DNA of 64,000 bases. Origin: Legionella massiliensis. Lineage in GTDB: Bacteria; Pseudomonadota; Gammaproteobacteria; Legionellales; Legionellaceae. Of the stretch, positions 44,346 to 54,533 are shown piece after piece. The stretch's first letter is position 1. Every line of letters starts with the position of its first letter. The translations under genes and the position numbers were made by a program. The notes under the pieces are model-generated. The model was not told the origin of the DNA and did no database searches. It saw only the letters and a list, made by a program, of their open reading frames with translations. The stretch is taken from positions 496,001 to 560,000 of the forward strand of contig NZ_CCVW01000004.1 of NCBI RefSeq assembly GCF_000756815.1. Reading direction: 5' to 3'.

Positions 44346-46010
44346 TTATTGAGGGCTGGTCAGCTCATTCTTGTCAGCTGGAGTCAAATCATCGAGTTGT
44401 TTGGGAGAAATTTTAGCAGTGGCTGCTAATTTATCGGCTGTAACCATAGCGGCAGACCTAAAGAAGGTATGATGGCTATTAGCTGCTCGATGCAGTCTAT
44501 CTGTAAGCTCTCCCTCACCTATTAACGCACGAACAATCTGCTCCAATCCATTTAGCAGGTCTGTTATTCTAGGGTTCTGTTTGAATTGTGGGCGTGCTTC
44601 GGCTATAGCGGTTGCACAAGATGTTTTGAAAACTTTTTCTCCTTCTGCTCCTTTTTCTAAAAAACTTTCAAAACTAGTTTTCAATGTTTCGTGTAATTTT
44701 GTTGTTGCCTCAGCCGATTGCTTATAATGAGGAAATTTTTCTGCTAATTGTTGTAAATGCTTTGCCTCATCATTTAAGGAATCAAGTTGCTTGCTGAATT
44801 GAGAAATAAATTTCGCATCCAATTTAAAATTTTTATCGTTCTTTCGCTCATCTGCAATACAGCGCTCAGCTTGCTTGTCTTCATAAACTGCAAGGTGCGC
44901 TGTTAAAAAGCGCGCTATGATTTTGTCTTTCTTTAAAAATTCGGGGAAAGCTGCAAGATCTATATTACCGTTACTTCCTTGACGAATTTTATCAAGATGT
45001 TTTGTCCTTATGGCTTGTAAATCATCTGACGCATATTGCCATGCTTTTATATTTTGAAAAATTGCTGCACCGACAACATCTTGGTCATTTTTTAAATAAG
45101 GAGGGGCATATTCAAGAAGCATTCCATCTTCAGCAACCATCTTTAAAAAAATCTTTTTCTCCTGCTGAAATTTGTCTGCACCGTATTTAAAAGCCTCGCG
45201 ATTCTGATTAGTTGCTATGGTAAAAATCTCTTTATCTTGCTTGTATTGCTCAGGAGCAAATTGCAAGTTCATACCATCTATTGCAACTTGTCTAAGAACA
45301 AAGGCTCTATCTTGGCGTAAGTGATCTAAACATCGGTTAAGGAAGCCTACAACACTGTCAGGTGTTAATGAGGGTTCATCTTTTAGCATAGTGAGAACAA
45401 ATTCACTGTCCATCCCTATGTCAGCCCCGTGAGTTAATCCTACAAATATTGTACGTAACCTTGCTAATTCTCTTATTTTAGAGTGTTTATCGGAAAGCTG
45501 ATCTGTTGTAACTTCTTTTTCCGTTACCTTCTTTCCCCAGTCCTTAAAAACATCTTCCCATTCCTTAAAAACATTAGTTAAACGCATTAGGTAGAAGGCT
45601 GGTCCGGTAGTTGAGGAGCCGATTTTTTTCGAATCCGTTTGGTCTAATCCTAATTTAGGAATAACTTTAAACACATTGTCGTAAAAAGGGCGAAAATTGT
45701 AGACTTCAGCAACCAATGACTTAAATTCATCCGATTCAACTAGGTTTGTAAGAAGGTTAATTTCTTCCTGTTCATTATTAGTAGAAGCTTGTTTTAGTGT
45801 GTCTAAGAAAGTCTTAGCTCTCGAGCTGATACGCTCAAAGCAAGTTATAGCGCTTTTAATCAATTTTTTATCATCAGCACTTAGAGTGGGCGTCTCCAAA
45901 GCAGCAGTTAACATAACAGCGGCACCTAAAACAGTGACTAAATCTTGGGTTGCTTGTTTAACCAGATCAAACTGTTTTTTTCCTGGCATTTCAAATTTAC
46001 TTTGCGCCAT
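44346..46010 (-). CDS. DUF4116-repeat protein, candidate effector
   Basis: This 554-aa protein has four consecutive 25-residue DUF4116-type repeats in its middle. They begin DRAFVLRQVAIDGMNLQFAP, DKEIFTIATNQNREAFKYGA, EKKIFLKMVAEDGMLLEYAP and DQDVVGAAIFQNIKAWQYAS. DUF4116 is common in protist and giant-virus proteins and in Legionella; its function is unknown. N- and C-terminal regions are helical and the end is acidic/polar (TPADKNELTSPQ). I place the start at ATG 46010, which has a strong AGGAGA; the frame runs further but without a ribosome site. A weak PmrA-like box is upstream. Confidence 0.8.
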   Translation of the reverse strand: MAQSKFEMPGKKQFDLVKQATQDLVTVLGAAVMLTAALETPTLSADDKKLIKSAITCFERISSRAKTFLDTLKQASTNNEQEEINLLTNLVESDEFKSLVAEVYNFRPFYDNVFKVIPKLGLDQTDSKKIGSSTTGPAFYLMRLTNVFKEWEDVFKDWGKKVTEKEVTTDQLSDKHSKIRELARLRTIFVGLTHGADIGMDSEFVLTMLKDEPSLTPDSVVGFLNRCLDHLRQDRAFVLRQVAIDGMNLQFAPEQYKQDKEIFTIATNQNREAFKYGADKFQQEKKIFLKMVAEDGMLLEYAPPYLKNDQDVVGAAIFQNIKAWQYASDDLQAIRTKHLDKIRQGSNGNIDLAAFPEFLKKDKIIARFLTAHLAVYEDKQAERCIADERKNDKNFKLDAKFISQFSKQLDSLNDEAKHLQQLAEKFPHYKQSAEATTKLHETLKTSFESFLEKGAEGEKVFKTSCATAIAEARPQFKQNPRITDLLNGLEQIVRALIGEGELTDRLHRAANSHHTFFRSAAMVTADKLAATAKISPKQLDDLTPADKNELTSPQ

Positions 46011-46076
46011 GATAATTCTCCTATCATTCAGATATTTATTACCAGCATTAGGGCTTAGAGCTATTATTGAGCACAA

Positions 46077-46096
46077 CAGGTTAACAAGTGATTAAT
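46077..46096 (-). promoter_or_regulatory. Weak PmrA-like box upstream of the DUF4116 gene
   Basis: On the minus strand ATTAATCAC-TT-GTTAACCTG has half-sites 11 bp apart. An AATAAT hexamer lies 8 nt downstream, one more than in the three better cases. It is the weakest of the set. Confidence 0.3.
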
Positions 46097-46166
46097 GCAG
46101 TATGAATAAAAGTTTGAGCCTATTCCTATTTCGAATAAGAAGGCCATAAGAGGTCTGAGGAGTTGA

Positions 46167-46259
46167 TTAGAGCAGCCACTCCTTATTGTTAGCAATTTGT
46201 TCTAGAATTATCTTTTTATCATTATTTAAAAGACTGTTTACATTATGTGCAATATCCAC
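46167..46259 (-). pseudogene. Truncated N-terminal copy of the 518-aa gene
   Basis: A GTG-started 30-codon frame reads MDIAHNVNSLLNNDKKIILE and continues briefly to a stop. It matches the first 24 residues of the 518-aa protein, and upstream sequence through about 46350 also matches 44021-44112. It is a leftover of a duplicated gene or promoter. The DUF4116 gene lies between the two copies. Confidence 0.8.
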
Positions 46260-46426
46260 TCTATTCTCCTACTAAGGTCTAAGGCGATACAGTGTATTCA
46301 TTCTTTCTTAACAAAATTTAAATGGGTTACGCAAAATCTGCAACTATAGGGAAACAAGATTTGAGTTTGCTATGAAATTACTAATTATGATTAAATTCAC
46401 CTCAATATTTTTTGAGGGATTAAATA

Positions 46427-48505
46427 ATGTGGTATGCAAAAGTTGTCCGGCTATTACTCAGCAAAATTAATCAAAATGAAAGTGAGCAAGCTCATGATTT
46501 TTATAAAACATTTTTCGCGCAAATCAAAGAGTTACTGTTTAACACAGAGGGTGAGTCTGAATCTGAATTAGCTTTAGGAACCCTTGAAAAACTTTTTAGC
46601 AAATTTGCTGGCCGGAACGATAATTCGGTTAGCCTGCAGGAGTTTTCAAGATATTTACTAGGGTTGACCCTGTGTTATGTCAAATTTGATAGTGACGGAG
46701 AAATTTATAATAAGGATTTTTCGGTTTTACTCGACAATAATACGTTGCTGAGCGCCTTGGGCTTGCAAGAAACTATCACAGGTTATACAGAAGACCTCGC
46801 AAATAATAGGTGTGAATATAAAACACATAAAGGCGCTGAGAACCAAAAACCCCCAATCCCAATACAAGCACAGGTTTTAGCACTTAATGATCTTGAATTA
46901 ATGGTTCTTAGGGATTTGCAGTTTGATACCCGAATTGATTTCGACAAACTAGTTACAGTCTTCGATCAGGTAGAGTCATGGCCTGTAATGAGTTCCTTTT
47001 TTGCTGAGGCAGCACGTTATATTGAGATTAAATCTAGATTTACAGGGTTTATAAGCATTGTTTATCAGCGTAGCGGTGAGAAACGAGATATGCGGGCTGA
47101 TCTAGAGCTCCATGAAAGTCACTTCTTTGTGAATATGATGGATTTTAAGACGCTTATAACTGAGTATGAGCCTAATGAACAAATTGTTCTGCAGATGAAT
47201 AGATTTGCAGTGGCGCTAATAATCGCAAATTATGCTTATTTAATTCAGCCAAATTGCCACAGTTATTGGCGATTTAAAACAACAGCAATTGAAGCTGTTT
47301 CCGAACTGCCTGAAGACTTTAGAAATGACCCCAGATTACGAAGCGCCATCAATAAAATAATTTTTTCGGTGCTGAGTATTGGGCAGTTTCAGCCAATGCT
47401 AAAGAAAGATAAGAATCCTCTCACTGAAGTGGAGAGTAATTTTATTTTGCAACTGAATAAGTTTAACAAGCATTTTCATGAAAGCTCTGAAGAATACCAG
47501 CAATATGTAGATAATCTTTATGTCTATTTATCAGAAAGTTTTATTTATTTCCTTCGTGATAAAACAGCAGTTAACTATTTTGTCTTCAGATCTAGTGCAA
47601 TTGCTGCCATTAGGCGAGTAAGTCAGCTTGTTAATAACCCTTCAGATAGAAAACTTATGGAACAGTTGGAATTTTCATTGCTTGGTCTAGAGATGAGATA
47701 TCATCTTTTAACTAGAAAATGCCAATCACTAGCCGAACAAGAATTTGTAAAATTTTTATGGACGCTATCGAGGAAGATTGCAGAGGTAAAATTGGCTCAG
47801 ATTCAAGAAGGTGTGTATCTAAGTTCTAATTTAGGTGTCCTAGAAGACTTTGTCTCCGAACTTGTGCAATGCTCAGATGAATATATTTCCAACAAGCGCT
47901 CCTTTAGTCTCTTTAAAGAATTTACTGGTGAAATTGCTGAAAAGATACAATTGGCTAAACCTGGGTTAATAGCAGATTGGTCTAATGATATTTCTATCTT
48001 GGAACGGTTAACGGTAAATTTAAAAATGAGCTGGATAGCTAAGCCAGAGGCTTCTGATTCGCAAACAACTAGCGAGATTGTTGTCTCAGAAGAAGAGAGA
48101 GATTTTCTAATATTGTTAGATGAACTTATAACAACTAGTGCAGACTATATTAGTCAGGAAATTGTAGATGAAAATTGTAACCCTGAAGCTGGGCTTATAG
48201 ATGCCCTGGTAACACAACTTGATACGACTACTTCGACTTATTTGCAATACAAAACCGCGGCAAACTTTAGGGTCTTTAAAATGATTTTACAGGACACAAT
48301 AGTTGACTATGTACAGAAGATTGGCTTTAACTTTAAGTTTCAATTAGGTGAGCTTCTAACCTCCTTAGGTGAACTAACTATGCCAGTTTCTAATTACGGA
48401 GAAGGGCAGAGGAACTCTATATTTTCCTATAAAGACTCTCAAGATAGTGATAGCGAAGAAGACTTTGAATTCGCGAATAAAGCCTTAGGATCTTTTGTTA
48501 GCTAA
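46427..48505 (+). CDS. Hypothetical 692-aa protein, candidate effector
   Basis: I do not recognise this protein. It is almost entirely helical, without signal peptide or membrane segments, for example VVRLLLSKINQNESEQ, DLELMVLRDLQFDTRI and EERDFLILLDELI. The C-terminus is strongly acidic (DSQDSDSEEDFEF) followed by a short non-charged tail ALGSFVS. An acidic cluster close to the C-terminus is common in Dot/Icm substrates. GAGGGA precedes the ATG. The stop is followed 3 bp later by GTAATAGGTCA and a repeat island. Confidence 0.72.
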   Translation: MWYAKVVRLLLSKINQNESEQAHDFYKTFFAQIKELLFNTEGESESELALGTLEKLFSKFAGRNDNSVSLQEFSRYLLGLTLCYVKFDSDGEIYNKDFSVLLDNNTLLSALGLQETITGYTEDLANNRCEYKTHKGAENQKPPIPIQAQVLALNDLELMVLRDLQFDTRIDFDKLVTVFDQVESWPVMSSFFAEAARYIEIKSRFTGFISIVYQRSGEKRDMRADLELHESHFFVNMMDFKTLITEYEPNEQIVLQMNRFAVALIIANYAYLIQPNCHSYWRFKTTAIEAVSELPEDFRNDPRLRSAINKIIFSVLSIGQFQPMLKKDKNPLTEVESNFILQLNKFNKHFHESSEEYQQYVDNLYVYLSESFIYFLRDKTAVNYFVFRSSAIAAIRRVSQLVNNPSDRKLMEQLEFSLLGLEMRYHLLTRKCQSLAEQEFVKFLWTLSRKIAEVKLAQIQEGVYLSSNLGVLEDFVSELVQCSDEYISNKRSFSLFKEFTGEIAEKIQLAKPGLIADWSNDISILERLTVNLKMSWIAKPEASDSQTTSEIVVSEEERDFLILLDELITTSADYISQEIVDENCNPEAGLIDALVTQLDTTTSTYLQYKTAANFRVFKMILQDTIVDYVQKIGFNFKFQLGELLTSLGELTMPVSNYGEGQRNSIFSYKDSQDSDSEEDFEFANKALGSFVS

Positions 48506-48508
48506 CAG

Positions 48509-48660
48509 GTAATAGGTCAGCCCCCACCTTAGTATTGAATTCCCGCGGCTTGACCCATAGGTATCTACACAAGTGTCTGTAATAGATGAGCCCTGTCCCC
48601 CTAAGCCACGTCTTCTTATAAAAAGGGACAGCAACATTCGATTTTTTTTAGTGAGCCTGG
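48509..48660. repeat. Composite repeat island
   Basis: It starts GTAATAGGTCA and continues with GAATTCCCGCGGCTTGACCC, then the reverse complement of 34122-34185 (CATAGGTATCTACACAAG). GTAATAGATGA is at 48579-48589. It is a rearranged version of the islands at 18519 and 33913. Confidence 0.78.
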
Positions 48661-48802
48661 CAGCAATATGAATAAAGAAAATAGCAATTTGGTGCAAAGA
48701 CAGGATAGCACTGTGCAGAATCTTTGTTAGGCTGATAGAAGATAGCCTGCTGGTATAGCCTGTGCTATCCTTCCTGCCACAATTGGCGGGTTAAGAGCAT
48801 TT

Positions 48803-48885
48803 GTCATTCCCGCGAAGGCGGGAATCTATCCCCATATTGGTACTGTGTTTAGTTGAAAATAGGTTTCCGCCTTCGCGGGAATCCG
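48803..48885. repeat. Palindromic repeat, CATTCCCGCGAAGGCGGG family, copy 2
   Basis: The arms are CATTCCCGCGAAGGCGGGAA and the complementary TTTCCGCCTTCGCGGGAAT. Loop sequence is similar to that of 6591-6677. It lies 48 bp before rlmD. The interval 48506-48932 is gene-free. Confidence 0.82.
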
Positions 48886-48932
48886 GTGATAGTTTATTTC
48901 CTTTTCAGACCCTGATTTAAGAGATTAATTTA

Positions 48933-50267
48933 ATGAGTAGAAGACGCCAACGCCCCCCGACAACCATAGAAACCGCTGATATTGAAAAATTCAGCCATGA
49001 TGGGCGAGGTATCGCAAGAATTGGTGGTAAGACAACCTTTATCCAAGGCGCATTACCAGGAGAAAAGGTATCGTTTCGCTACACCTCTGTTAAGAGCGAT
49101 TACGATGAAGGGCGGATGACAGACATAATTTCCTCCTCTCCTTTAAGGGTTGAGCCTCATTGCCCTCATTACAGTTTATGTGGCGGCTGCTCCTTGCAAC
49201 ATCTTGACGAACAAGCACAAATCCATGAGAAGCAGGCTTTACTGCTGGATTTGCTGCGGCGTGTTGGCCACTGTGAACCTGAAACCGTTCTTGAACCACT
49301 CAAAGCAAACTCCTGGCATTATCGTAACAAAGCGCGTTTAAGTGCACGCTATGTTGCTAAGAAAGGCTCTTCCTTAGTTGGTTTTAGAGAGAGAAACAAT
49401 CCTCGCTATATTGCTGAAATTAGCCAATGCCCTGTATTAAATGAACGAATTGATAAGCAAATACCTGCGATGCGCGCTCTCTTAGATTCTCTCGATAATC
49501 CAGCTTCGATAGCTCAGATTGAGGTGGCTGCTGGTGATGAGGATATTGCCTTAATATTTCGTAACCTTGAGGCCTTAAGTACGCAGGATGAGCAAAAACT
49601 TCGTGACTTCGGAGCTCAAACCCAATTCCGTCTTTTCCTGCAACCAGCGGGGCCAGCTAGTGTTCATTTATTTTATCCTGAAGGGGAAAGCGAGTTTTTA
49701 AGTTATGCCTTGCCTCAGGAAAATATCCACTTTCAATTTCACCCCAATGATTTTACTCAGGTTAATGCTGGACTAAATCGTTTAATGGTTGCTCGCGCCG
49801 TTGAATTACTGGCCTTAAACCAAGACGATGTTGTGCTCGATCTCTTTTGTGGTCTAGGAAATTTCTCACTGCCACTGGCGAAACACTGTACTAAAGTGAT
49901 TGGAATTGAAGGCAGTCAAATGATGGTTGGCAGAGCGCAAATGAACGCTGAGGCCAATGGTTTAAACAATACGGAATTTTTTTGTGCTGATTTAGAACAA
50001 ATTGATGCTTTAGCGATGATTTTAAACCAGCGATTTACTAAACTCTTAATAGATCCACCACGGTCTGGGGCGCTGGAAATCGTGAAGCAAATCGAGAAGC
50101 TTAATCCTGAACGATTGGTTTATGTGTCCTGTAATCCTGCAACCTTGGCAAGAGATAGTGATATTTTAGTCAATCATAAAGGATATCGATTGCGAGCGGC
50201 AGGTGTTATGGATATGTTCCCGCATACAGCACATGTTGAATCCATCGCTTTATTTGAAAAAGGATAA
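48933..50267 (+). CDS. rlmD: 23S rRNA (uracil-1939-C5)-methyltransferase
   Basis: RlmD (RumA) methylates U1939 of 23S rRNA with SAM. The 444-aa protein has an N-terminal TRAM domain ([20 protein letters not shown]), the 4Fe-4S cysteines in [15 protein letters not shown] plus a later Cys in SQCPVL, and the methyltransferase core [26 protein letters not shown] follows. The nucleophile is in [12 protein letters not shown]. It is followed 5 bp later by relA, as in Escherichia coli. Confidence 0.96.
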   Translation: MSRRRQRPPTTIETADIEKFSHDGRGIARIGGKTTFIQGALPGEKVSFRYTSVKSDYDEGRMTDIISSSPLRVEPHCPHYSLCGGCSLQHLDEQAQIHEKQALLLDLLRRVGHCEPETVLEPLKANSWHYRNKARLSARYVAKKGSSLVGFRERNNPRYIAEISQCPVLNERIDKQIPAMRALLDSLDNPASIAQIEVAAGDEDIALIFRNLEALSTQDEQKLRDFGAQTQFRLFLQPAGPASVHLFYPEGESEFLSYALPQENIHFQFHPNDFTQVNAGLNRLMVARAVELLALNQDDVVLDLFCGLGNFSLPLAKHCTKVIGIEGSQMMVGRAQMNAEANGLNNTEFFCADLEQIDALAMILNQRFTKLLIDPPRSGALEIVKQIEKLNPERLVYVSCNPATLARDSDILVNHKGYRLRAAGVMDMFPHTAHVESIALFEKG

Positions 50268-50272
50268 TTCTA

Positions 50273-52480
50273 ATGGTCAAAGTGAAAGAGAGTACTCCCT
50301 GGTTAACCGATGTAGGTATAGATGTTGAGCAATGGTTACACCAACTAGGAGCAAAGGGGTATTTTCAAGATCTGGATCTAATTCGCAATGCCTGCACACT
50401 AAGCCAATTAGCAGGCCATGATCATGCCACCGAAACAGGGATTTCCTGTTTGCAGCAGGGCTTGGCTATGGCTGATCTCTTAGCTGATCTAGAAGTCGAT
50501 CAGGAAACTCTGACTGCTGCGATTATTTTTGAAAATGTCCATTATGCCGAATTATCGTTGGATGATGTTGAAGAACAGCTAGGCCCTCATATTGCTAAGC
50601 TAGTCAAGGGCATTGAGAAAATGAGCGCCATGCATAATTTGCAGGCTCTGAATCGTTATCCGCAAAATAAACACCAAATTGATAATGTCCGTAAGATGCT
50701 GCTTGCTATGGTTGATGATGCTAGGGTGGTGCTTATTAAATTGGCTGAACGCCTTTGTGTCTTACGCGCAAGCTCAGAATTACCAGAGGCGATGCGTAAA
50801 CAAATAGCGACTGAAGCAATGGAAATTTATGCGCCCTTAGCAAACCGTTTAGGTATTGGTGCGATTAAATGGGAAATGGAAGATTTAGCCTTCCGTCATT
50901 TACATCCAGAGGATTACAAATCAATTGCCAAAGGCTTGAAAGCAAAACGCCTTGAACGGGACCGCTACGTTGATCTGATTGTTGAAGAGCTCAATAAGCA
51001 AATAACTGAAGTAGGTGCACATCATTTTGCTGTTTATGGTCGCTCCAAGCATATCCATAGTATTTACCGCAAGATGAAGCGAAAAAATGTGTCCTTGGAT
51101 GAAATCTATGATGCCACTGCAGTGCGAGTTTTAGTGGATACCAAGGATCAATGCTACGAGGTCTTGGGTATAGTCCATTCACTATGGAAACAGATTTCTG
51201 CTGAATATGATGATTATATTACCAATCCCAAACCGAATGGCTATCAATCGCTACACACCGCGGTGGAAGGACCAGAAGGGCGGGTTTTTGAAGTACAGAT
51301 TCGCACCTTTCAAATGCATGATTTGGCTGAAATGGGTGTGGCCGCGCATTGGAAATACAAAGAGGGCGCAGTGCAACACAAGGAAAGTCACGAGCGCAAA
51401 ATTGAATGGCTTCGTGATGTATTGGCCTGGCATAAAGAAATGGCAACATCGCGAGGTGTGTCAGAGGCAGTTGAAACAGAGTTCCTTGAAGACAGGGTCT
51501 ATGTCTTCACTCCTGACGGTGATGTACTTGACTTACCCCAGGGAGTAACACCCTTAGATTTTGCCTATCACGTTCACAGTCAAATTGGCCATCGTTGCCG
51601 CGGAGCCAAGGTCAATGGCTCGATTGTTCCGCTGACTTATCAGTTGAAAACCGGCGATAAGGTTGAAGTCTTAACCGGCAAAGAGCTGCGCCCATCCAGA
51701 GACTGGATTAATCCTCATCTTAATTATTTAAAGACATCAAGGGCAAAAGCCAAGGTTCTACATTGGTTTAAAATGCAGGATTATGATGAGCATCGAGCTC
51801 AGGGGCACGAAATTCTTGACAGAGAGCTAAAGAATTTAGGGATTAAAACCGATCGCCTTCATGATGTAGTGACCTCATTTAATTTTAAACGTCTCGATGA
51901 TTTACTGGCTGCCTTAGGCAGGGGTGATATCAAGCTAGGACAGATTTTAAACCGCTTGTCGCCGGCTGAAGTGGAAGAACAACAGGTGATACACAACCTT
52001 GTGAAACCACACGCCAAGCCAGAAGTCCGTGGTAGTGATTTACGCATTGAAGGTGTTGGTAACCTACTTACTAGCATGGCGCGTTGCTGCCAACCGGTTC
52101 CTGGCGATGAAGTTGTTGGCTATATTACTATAGGAAGAGGCGTTTCAGTTCATCGTACGGATTGTCCGAATATAATCCATGCTAGTGAAAGACAGAAGCA
52201 ACGGTTTTTACAAGTCAGCTGGGGTAGCTCAACGAGGGATCATTATGTCGTTGATGTGCTAATTAAAGCCTTTGACCGCTCCGGTTTACTTAGAGATGTA
52301 ACCTCTTTACTCGCTAATGAAAAAGCCCATGTTTATGCGCTGCAAACGCAAACGAATAAACAGGAAAATTCTGCCTTTATTACGTTGACAGTAGAGATTG
52401 ATGGTTTGAATAGTCTTTCGCGCTTGTTGAGCAAGTTGGAACAAATTCCTAATGTGCTTGAGGCAAGGCGACAGGTTTAA
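50273..52480 (+). CDS. relA: GTP pyrophosphokinase RelA
   Basis: RelA makes (p)ppGpp on stalled ribosomes. The 735-aa protein contains an HD-like N-terminus, the synthetase domain (YDATAVRVLVD, KPNGYQSLHTAV), a TGS domain (DRVYVFTPDGDVLDLP), a zinc-finger region with CCQPVPGD and a C-terminal ACT domain. The hydrolase HD motif is absent: the equivalent segment reads TAAIIFENVHYAEL. It is therefore monofunctional RelA, not bifunctional SpoT. Linkage to rlmD supports the call. Confidence 0.96.
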   Translation: MVKVKESTPWLTDVGIDVEQWLHQLGAKGYFQDLDLIRNACTLSQLAGHDHATETGISCLQQGLAMADLLADLEVDQETLTAAIIFENVHYAELSLDDVEEQLGPHIAKLVKGIEKMSAMHNLQALNRYPQNKHQIDNVRKMLLAMVDDARVVLIKLAERLCVLRASSELPEAMRKQIATEAMEIYAPLANRLGIGAIKWEMEDLAFRHLHPEDYKSIAKGLKAKRLERDRYVDLIVEELNKQITEVGAHHFAVYGRSKHIHSIYRKMKRKNVSLDEIYDATAVRVLVDTKDQCYEVLGIVHSLWKQISAEYDDYITNPKPNGYQSLHTAVEGPEGRVFEVQIRTFQMHDLAEMGVAAHWKYKEGAVQHKESHERKIEWLRDVLAWHKEMATSRGVSEAVETEFLEDRVYVFTPDGDVLDLPQGVTPLDFAYHVHSQIGHRCRGAKVNGSIVPLTYQLKTGDKVEVLTGKELRPSRDWINPHLNYLKTSRAKAKVLHWFKMQDYDEHRAQGHEILDRELKNLGIKTDRLHDVVTSFNFKRLDDLLAALGRGDIKLGQILNRLSPAEVEEQQVIHNLVKPHAKPEVRGSDLRIEGVGNLLTSMARCCQPVPGDEVVGYITIGRGVSVHRTDCPNIIHASERQKQRFLQVSWGSSTRDHYVVDVLIKAFDRSGLLRDVTSLLANEKAHVYALQTQTNKQENSAFITLTVEIDGLNSLSRLLSKLEQIPNVLEARRQV

Positions 52481-52495
52481 AACAAACAAATGAGC

Positions 52496-52545
52496 CCCTC
52501 ATCCGGCGCTACGCGCCACCTTTTCCCGGTGGGGCGGATGAGGGT
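52496..52545. repeat. Short palindromic repeat after relA
   Basis: CCCTCATCCGGCGCTACGCG and the complementary CGGATGAGGG bracket a hairpin 16 bp after the relA stop. It is related to 6872-6979 and 15798-15822. Confidence 0.7.
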
Positions 52546-52595
52546 AGTAATGTGCTATATTTAAACAAGGCTTCGCACAAGGGACTGTAAGGGAA

Positions 52596-54533
52596 ATGAA
52601 CGTCACAGAAAAGATAATTAAAGCACATCTTATTTCAGGCGAAATGATCCCCGGTAAAGAAATCGCTTTAAAGGTGGACCAAACTCTCTGCCAAGACGCT
52701 ACCGGTACCTTAGTAATGTTAGAACTAGAGGCTATGGGTTTGGAGCAAACGCAGGCTGAAATTTCAGTGCAATATGTCGATCACAATCTGATTCAAGAAG
52801 ACAATAAAAATCCAGATGATCATCTCTTCTTAGCCAGCGCCGCTAAACGTTATGGCATCTATTTTAGCCGACCAGGAAATGGTATTAGTCACGCAGTTCA
52901 CATGCAAAACTTTGGCAAACCAGGCAAGACCATGGCTGGTTCTGATAGCCATACCTGTGCCGCAGGTGGCTTAGGAATGATCGCTATTGGTTCTGGCGGC
53001 TTAGAAGTGGCAATGGCCATTGCTGGCTATCCGCTTTATATAAAAATGCCTAAGGTCTTGGGTGTTAAGCTGACTGGAGAATTGCCAGAATGGGTCAGTG
53101 CTAAGGATGTTATTCTGGAAATGCTACGGCGCTATGATGTCAAGGGCGGGGTTGGCTATATCATTGAATATTATGGCGAAGGCTTGAAAAACCTAAGCGC
53201 AATGGATCGCCATGTGATAGCTAATATGGGTGCTGAGTTAGGTGCAACAACTACAGTTTTTCCCTCCGATGACATTAGCTTCGAATTTTTAAAAAGCCAG
53301 GGTAGGGAAAATGATTGGATAGAGCTTATCGCTGATAAAGAGGCCAAATACGATAAGTATGAAGAAATTGATTTATCAACACTTGAGCCTTTGATAGCCA
53401 AACCCACAAGTCCAGGAAATGTGGTGCCTGTTAGAGAAATCGCCGGGGAAGAAATTTACCAGGCTTATATTGGTTCATCCGCCAATCCAGGCTATCGTGA
53501 TTTTGCTATTGCTGCGGCAATGGTAAAAGACCGAACGATAAAAAATAACGTATCCTTTGATATCAATCCTAGTTCAAGAACAGTCTTGGAAGAGCTGGTA
53601 CGTGATGGTTATCTAGGGAGCCTAATTCATGCTGGCGCTCGCATCCACCAGGCAGGCTGTAATGGTTGTATTGGCATGGGGCAAGCTCCGGCAACGGATA
53701 AAAATAGCTTACGCACTGTGCCGCGTAATTTTCCGGGACGATCTGGAACCATCGAAGATAAGGTTTTCTTATGTAGTCCTGAAACTGCAACCGCATCAGC
53801 CTTAACCGGCGTCATTACTGATCCGCGTGCCTTAGAAATTCCTTATCCCCAAATAAGCCTCCCCAAACATCGCATATTGGATAAGGCCTGTTTTGAACCA
53901 CCTATAGCCTTAAAAGAAGCGAAAAAAGTGAAACTACAAAAGGGGCCAAACATTGTCTCATTACCAAAGCTTGAACCCTTAGCCTCTCAGCTAGACTTAG
54001 AGGTTTTACTGAAGGTTGGCGATAATATTTCAACCGATGAGATTTCTCCTGCTGGTGCTAAGGTTCTGCCATATCGCTCAAATATTCCTAAAATTAGCGA
54101 ATTTACCTATATCAATGTTGATCCGGACTATCACAAGCTGGCAAAAGCGTGTAAAGCAGGTCACGTCATTATTGGCGGTGAAAATTATGGCCAGGGCTCA
54201 AGTCGCGAACATGCTGCCTTAGCACCACGCTATCTTGGTTTGCAAGCAGTTATTGCCAAAAGTTTTGCGCGTATTCATTGGCAAAACCTGATCAATTTTG
54301 GCATTTTACCCCTGGTGTTTAAAAACCCTGAAGACTACGACAGGGTTAAAAAGGGCGACAAGGTAGAGATTAATAATTTACCTGCGGTCTTAGATCAGGA
54401 AGACTTGCAAATAAAAGTTGATGGTAAGCCTATTGAAGTCAAGCATAGCTTATCAAAACGACAAAAAGAGATCCTTATGCTCGGAGGCTTAATCAATTGG
54501 GCTAAAAAAGACCTGCAAAAAAATAAGCCTTAG
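52596..54533 (+). CDS. Aconitate hydratase, Aquifex-type
   Basis: Aconitase converts citrate to isocitrate through aconitate with a 4Fe-4S cluster. At 645 aa it belongs to the shorter Aquifex-type family rather than AcnA (about 890 aa) or AcnB. The cluster ligands are Cys in DSHTCAAGG and the pair in GCNGCIGMG. Substrate-site segments include NYGQGSSREHAALAPRYLG and the swivel-domain GDNISTDEISPAGAK. The 3' end overlaps the convergent YqaE-type gene by 4 bp. Whether it is the main TCA enzyme or a second aconitase cannot be seen here. Confidence 0.93.
   Translation: MNVTEKIIKAHLISGEMIPGKEIALKVDQTLCQDATGTLVMLELEAMGLEQTQAEISVQYVDHNLIQEDNKNPDDHLFLASAAKRYGIYFSRPGNGISHAVHMQNFGKPGKTMAGSDSHTCAAGGLGMIAIGSGGLEVAMAIAGYPLYIKMPKVLGVKLTGELPEWVSAKDVILEMLRRYDVKGGVGYIIEYYGEGLKNLSAMDRHVIANMGAELGATTTVFPSDDISFEFLKSQGRENDWIELIADKEAKYDKYEEIDLSTLEPLIAKPTSPGNVVPVREIAGEEIYQAYIGSSANPGYRDFAIAAAMVKDRTIKNNVSFDINPSSRTVLEELVRDGYLGSLIHAGARIHQAGCNGCIGMGQAPATDKNSLRTVPRNFPGRSGTIEDKVFLCSPETATASALTGVITDPRALEIPYPQISLPKHRILDKACFEPPIALKEAKKVKLQKGPNIVSLPKLEPLASQLDLEVLLKVGDNISTDEISPAGAKVLPYRSNIPKISEFTYINVDPDYHKLAKACKAGHVIIGGENYGQGSSREHAALAPRYLGLQAVIAKSFARIHWQNLINFGILPLVFKNPEDYDRVKKGDKVEINNLPAVLDQEDLQIKVDGKPIEVKHSLSKRQKEILMLGGLINWAKKDLQKNKP

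Noticed and set aside
46300-46350. PmrA-like box (CTTAAC...TTTAAA) upstream of the 692-aa gene and in the duplicated region of the 518-aa gene
   Set aside because: The half-sites are 10 bp apart, not 11, and no -10 lies at the common distance.
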